The notes under the pieces are model-generated. The model worked only from the letters and a program-made list of their open reading frames with translations, was not told the DNA's origin and made no database searches. Shown one piece after another: positions 5,052 to 7,062 of a stretch of DNA of 7,062 nucleotides; position 1 is the first letter of the stretch; the number at the start of each line of letters is the position of its first letter. The stretch comes from a bacterium (lineage in GTDB: Bacteria > DYJV01 > JALVYZ01): the NCBI GenBank assembly GCA_027037705.1, contig JALVYZ010000367.1, positions 1 to 7,062 on the forward strand, written 5' to 3'. The translations under genes were made by a program, and so were the position numbers.

Positions 5052-5924
5052 ATGTCTTTAAATAGAAGAAATTTTCTAAAAATATTAGGAATATCTTCAG
5101 GGGGTCTTCTTTTAAAACCTGTAAAATCAAAAGCATCAAATAAAAAATCTTTTAAAAATGAGATAGCAGTACTGTATGATGCATCTAAATGTGTTGGATG
5201 TAAATCTTGTCAAAATGCATGTAAAAGGGTGAATGGATTGCCTCCTGAAATTTCAGCAAATGGGTTATATGATGCACCTTTAGAATTATCAGAGAAAACA
5301 TGGTCTTTAATAGAACTTGCAAAACCTAAAGATAAACATCCATTTTTCTTTAAAAGGTGTTTTCATTGCACAGAGGCAAGTTGCGTTAATGTGTGTCCAA
5401 CTGGTGCATGTCATCATTTAAGCAATGGAGTGGTTGTAATAGACCAGAATTGGTGTATTGGTTGTGGATATTGTGCTCAAGCTTGTCCATTTGAAGTTCC
5501 TCATCTTGGAGAAGGAGAGGAAAAATCAACGGCAAGAAAATGTTTTTTATGTATTCAAAGATTAAAAAAAGGAGAAAAACCAGGATGTGTTGCCAACTGT
5601 ACAACTGGAGCTTTACAATTTGGGAAAAGAAAAGATTTAATCACCTATGCGAGAATAAGAGTTGATGAATTAAAGAAACAGGGTTATGAAAATGCAAATA
5701 TTTATGGCGATAATGAACTTGGTGGATTACATCATATAAGCATACTTTTAGATAAACCTTCAGTTTATGGACTCCCAGAATCTCCACAGGTAGCTACAAG
5801 TATCATGGCTGAAAGTTGGTTAAGCGGATTGATAGGTGCAGGATTGTTATCTGTTTTAATTATGCCTTTCTGGTTAGCATTTAAGAAAGAAAAAAAAGAC
5901 TCCAAGGAGGGTCAAAATGCATAA
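5052..5924 (+). CDS. hybA: HybA-like periplasmic four-cluster ferredoxin subunit of hydrogenase
   Basis: This 290-residue Fe-S protein relays electrons between the hydrogenase small subunit and the membrane quinone-reactive subunit. An N-terminal Tat motif (NRRNFLK at 4-10, then a short hydrophobic stretch) indicates export. Sixteen Cys form four [4Fe-4S] motifs of the DmsB/HybA kind: 47/50/53/57, 103/106/111/115, 135/138/141/145 and 164/167/179/183. The third-to-fourth spacing (C-x2-C-x11-C-x3-C) is typical of HybA/NrfC-like proteins. A C-terminal hydrophobic helix at about 257-277, followed by a Lys-rich tail, should anchor it, as in HybA. GGAGG lies 6 bases before the ATG. The end overlaps the next gene by 8 bases. 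Closely similar subunits occur in polysulfide and nitrite reductases; the hydrogenase assignment rests on the neighbours. Confidence 0.93.
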   Translation: MSLNRRNFLKILGISSGGLLLKPVKSKASNKKSFKNEIAVLYDASKCVGCKSCQNACKRVNGLPPEISANGLYDAPLELSEKTWSLIELAKPKDKHPFFFKRCFHCTEASCVNVCPTGACHHLSNGVVVIDQNWCIGCGYCAQACPFEVPHLGEGEEKSTARKCFLCIQRLKKGEKPGCVANCTTGALQFGKRKDLITYARIRVDELKKQGYENANIYGDNELGGLHHISILLDKPSVYGLPESPQVATSIMAESWLSGLIGAGLLSVLIMPFWLAFKKEKKDSKEGQNA

Positions 5925-6765
5925 TGAACTTTTATGGAAATGGCAAATATGGTTATATTTATGGGCTGCTGGAGTTGCTGGCGGTGGATACTTTATTGCT
6001 TCTCTTATTAATGTATTTACAGGGTTTACACAGGAAAAATTACTAAAATACTCAATCTCTATAGGATTACCATTTGTAATTTTTGGAACTTTAATGCTTT
6101 TAATAGATTTAGGAAGAATGGAAAGATTCTGGCATTTAATGGTAAGATTTTATTTTCATTCTCCAATGTCAATTGGAACTTGGGTTATTACCTTCTGGAT
6201 TATATGTGGTTTCCTATTGATCCTAATTTGGTTATCTGAGATGAATCTTCCACTTTTTAAATGGTGTTCAAGATTTTCTAATTTCAAAAATTTGATAGGT
6301 GGAATTGAGTTTGTATTATCTCCAATATTAATTGCATACACAGGAGTTCTTCTCAGTTGCACAAATATTCCATTATGGAAATCTTATTTATTACCTCCAC
6401 TATTTGTTATTTCTGCATCATCAACAGGACTTGCTGCAATTCTTTTAGTTATGATTGTTAGAGGAGAAGAAATTCACCATGTAATGGGACAAACATCAGT
6501 TTTATTAAGTATGTTTGAAGCAATTACACTTGTTTTGTTTTTACTGAGTGTTCCATCGCACATAATAGTAAAAGGTGCTTTAAGCTTTGCATTTTGGGGT
6601 GGTGTAGTTGTTGTAGCTTTGTTTATTCCGTTATGGTTAAAATTATGGAATCTTGGCCAGGAAAGAGAGAGTGATAAGTTACTTATGATTGCCGCATGGT
6701 GGATATTGTTAGGAGGTGTTATATTAAGAGCAATAATAGTTATTGGCGGACAGGTTTCTGCTTAA
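5917..6765 (+). CDS. NrfD/PsrC-type integral membrane subunit in the HybB position
   Basis: This membrane protein would take electrons from the HybA-like subunit and pass them to the quinone pool. About eight transmembrane helices can be drawn: 13-33, 47-66, 86-106, 130-147, 155-180, 195-213, 223-243 and 256-278. NrfD-family signatures include LGRMERFWHLMVR (65-77), the SPMSIGTW turn (82-89), YTGVLLS (141-147), LLPPLFVISASSTGLAA (158-174) and a late LRAIIVIGGQ. At 282 residues it is shorter than E. coli HybB (about 390 residues, ten helices) and closer to NrfD/PsrC, so I leave the symbol open. AAGGAGG (5904-5910) lies 6 bases before the ATG inside the hybA end, and the 8-base overlap implies coupled translation. 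The stop is 31 bases before the large subunit. Confidence 0.9.
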   Translation: MHNELLWKWQIWLYLWAAGVAGGGYFIASLINVFTGFTQEKLLKYSISIGLPFVIFGTLMLLIDLGRMERFWHLMVRFYFHSPMSIGTWVITFWIICGFLLILIWLSEMNLPLFKWCSRFSNFKNLIGGIEFVLSPILIAYTGVLLSCTNIPLWKSYLLPPLFVISASSTGLAAILLVMIVRGEEIHHVMGQTSVLLSMFEAITLVLFLLSVPSHIIVKGALSFAFWGGVVVVALFIPLWLKLWNLGQERESDKLLMIAAWWILLGGVILRAIIVIGGQVSA

Positions 6766-6796
6766 AATAAATTTTTTTAAATAGAAGGAGGAAGCA

Positions 6797-7062
6797 ATGG
6801 CAAAAATTGTAGTTGATCCAATAACGAGAATAGAAGGACATTTAAGAATTGAAGCTGAAGTAAAAGATGGGAAAATAACAAACGCATGGTCTTCAAGCAC
6901 CATGTGGAGAGGCATAGAAAAAATTTTAAAAGGTAGAGACCCAAGGGAAGCATGGACATTTGCTCAAAGAATCTGTGGTGTATGTACAACTGTTCATGCA
7001 ATTGCTTCAATAAGAGCAGTTGAAAATGCTCTTGGGATAGTTATTCCTGATAATGCAAGAAT
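6797..7062 (+). CDS. hybC: [NiFe]-hydrogenase large subunit, 5' part (cut by window end)
   Basis: This is the catalytic subunit that holds the Ni-Fe(CN)2CO site; 88 complete codons of an expected roughly 550-570 are visible. [13 protein letters not shown] (7-19) includes the conserved Glu13 region, and the L1 signature follows: [26 protein letters not shown] (38-63) with Cys60 and Cys63, two of the four NiFe ligands, and the HAIAS stretch after it. The remaining Cys pair lies beyond the window near the C terminus. AAGGAGG (6785-6791) sits 5 bases before the ATG. There is no signal peptide, as expected for a subunit exported with its Tat-tagged partner. Placement after the NrfD-type gene reproduces the hybO-A-B-C order of E. 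coli. The frame runs open to the edge. Confidence 0.96.
   Translation, partial: MAKIVVDPITRIEGHLRIEAEVKDGKITNAWSSSTMWRGIEKILKGRDPREAWTFAQRICGVCTTVHAIASIRAVENALGIVIPDNAR

Noticed and set aside
4009-7010. - strand ORFs inside the hydrogenase genes (4009-4254, 5386-5604, 6156-6362, 6724-6915, 6777-7010)
   Set aside because: They are antisense shadows of strongly recognised genes.

Overview
The window comes from a low-G+C bacterium (about 30% G+C by eye) with Gram-negative, anaerobic, hydrogen-metabolising features. It has Tat-exported [NiFe]-hydrogenase subunits, a cobamide biosynthesis gene, a sigma-54-type promoter and an MJ1487-type radical SAM protein. A thermophilic or anaerobic lineage such as a Thermodesulfovibrio-like Nitrospirota or a Desulfobacterota member would fit. 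That is inference; nothing here fixes the taxon.

Layout. (1) At 1-1692 on the + strand, a cobamide block holds the last codons of an upstream gene (the tail resembles CbiP/CobQ), then cbiB, then a rhomboid protease that overlaps cbiB by one base. (2) At 1732-2383 on the - strand lies the most interesting part. A 70-residue protein resembling the free N-terminal ferredoxin-like regulatory domain of DAHP synthase is preceded by a leader with two tandem transcription attenuators. Each attenuator has a short peptide ORF with a dense run of Phe/Tyr codons that ends in Pro-Arg-stop. In each, the Pro-Arg codons form an antiterminator arm that competes with a 13-bp terminator hairpin and U-run. (3) At 2384-3610 on the + strand is a divergent MJ1487-type B12-binding-like/radical SAM protein. 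(4) At 3611-3932 is an AT-rich regulatory gap with a sigma-54-like and a sigma-70-like promoter and inverted/direct repeats. (5) From 3933 to the window end on the + strand is an uptake hydrogenase operon in the order small subunit, HybA-type ferredoxin, NrfD-type membrane subunit, large subunit (cut by the window edge).

How the parts work together. The hydrogenase operon encodes a periplasmic H2-oxidising enzyme. Electrons pass from the NiFe site in the large subunit through three Fe-S clusters in the small subunit, then the four-cluster HybA-like protein, to the NrfD-like quinone-interacting membrane subunit. The attenuated - strand unit should sense charged tRNA-Phe and tRNA-Tyr through ribosome stalling, so the 70-residue protein would be made when those amino acids are scarce. 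Since the domain it resembles binds Phe/Tyr in fused DAHP synthases, a trans-acting role in controlling aromatic biosynthesis is a reasonable hypothesis. It has not been shown.
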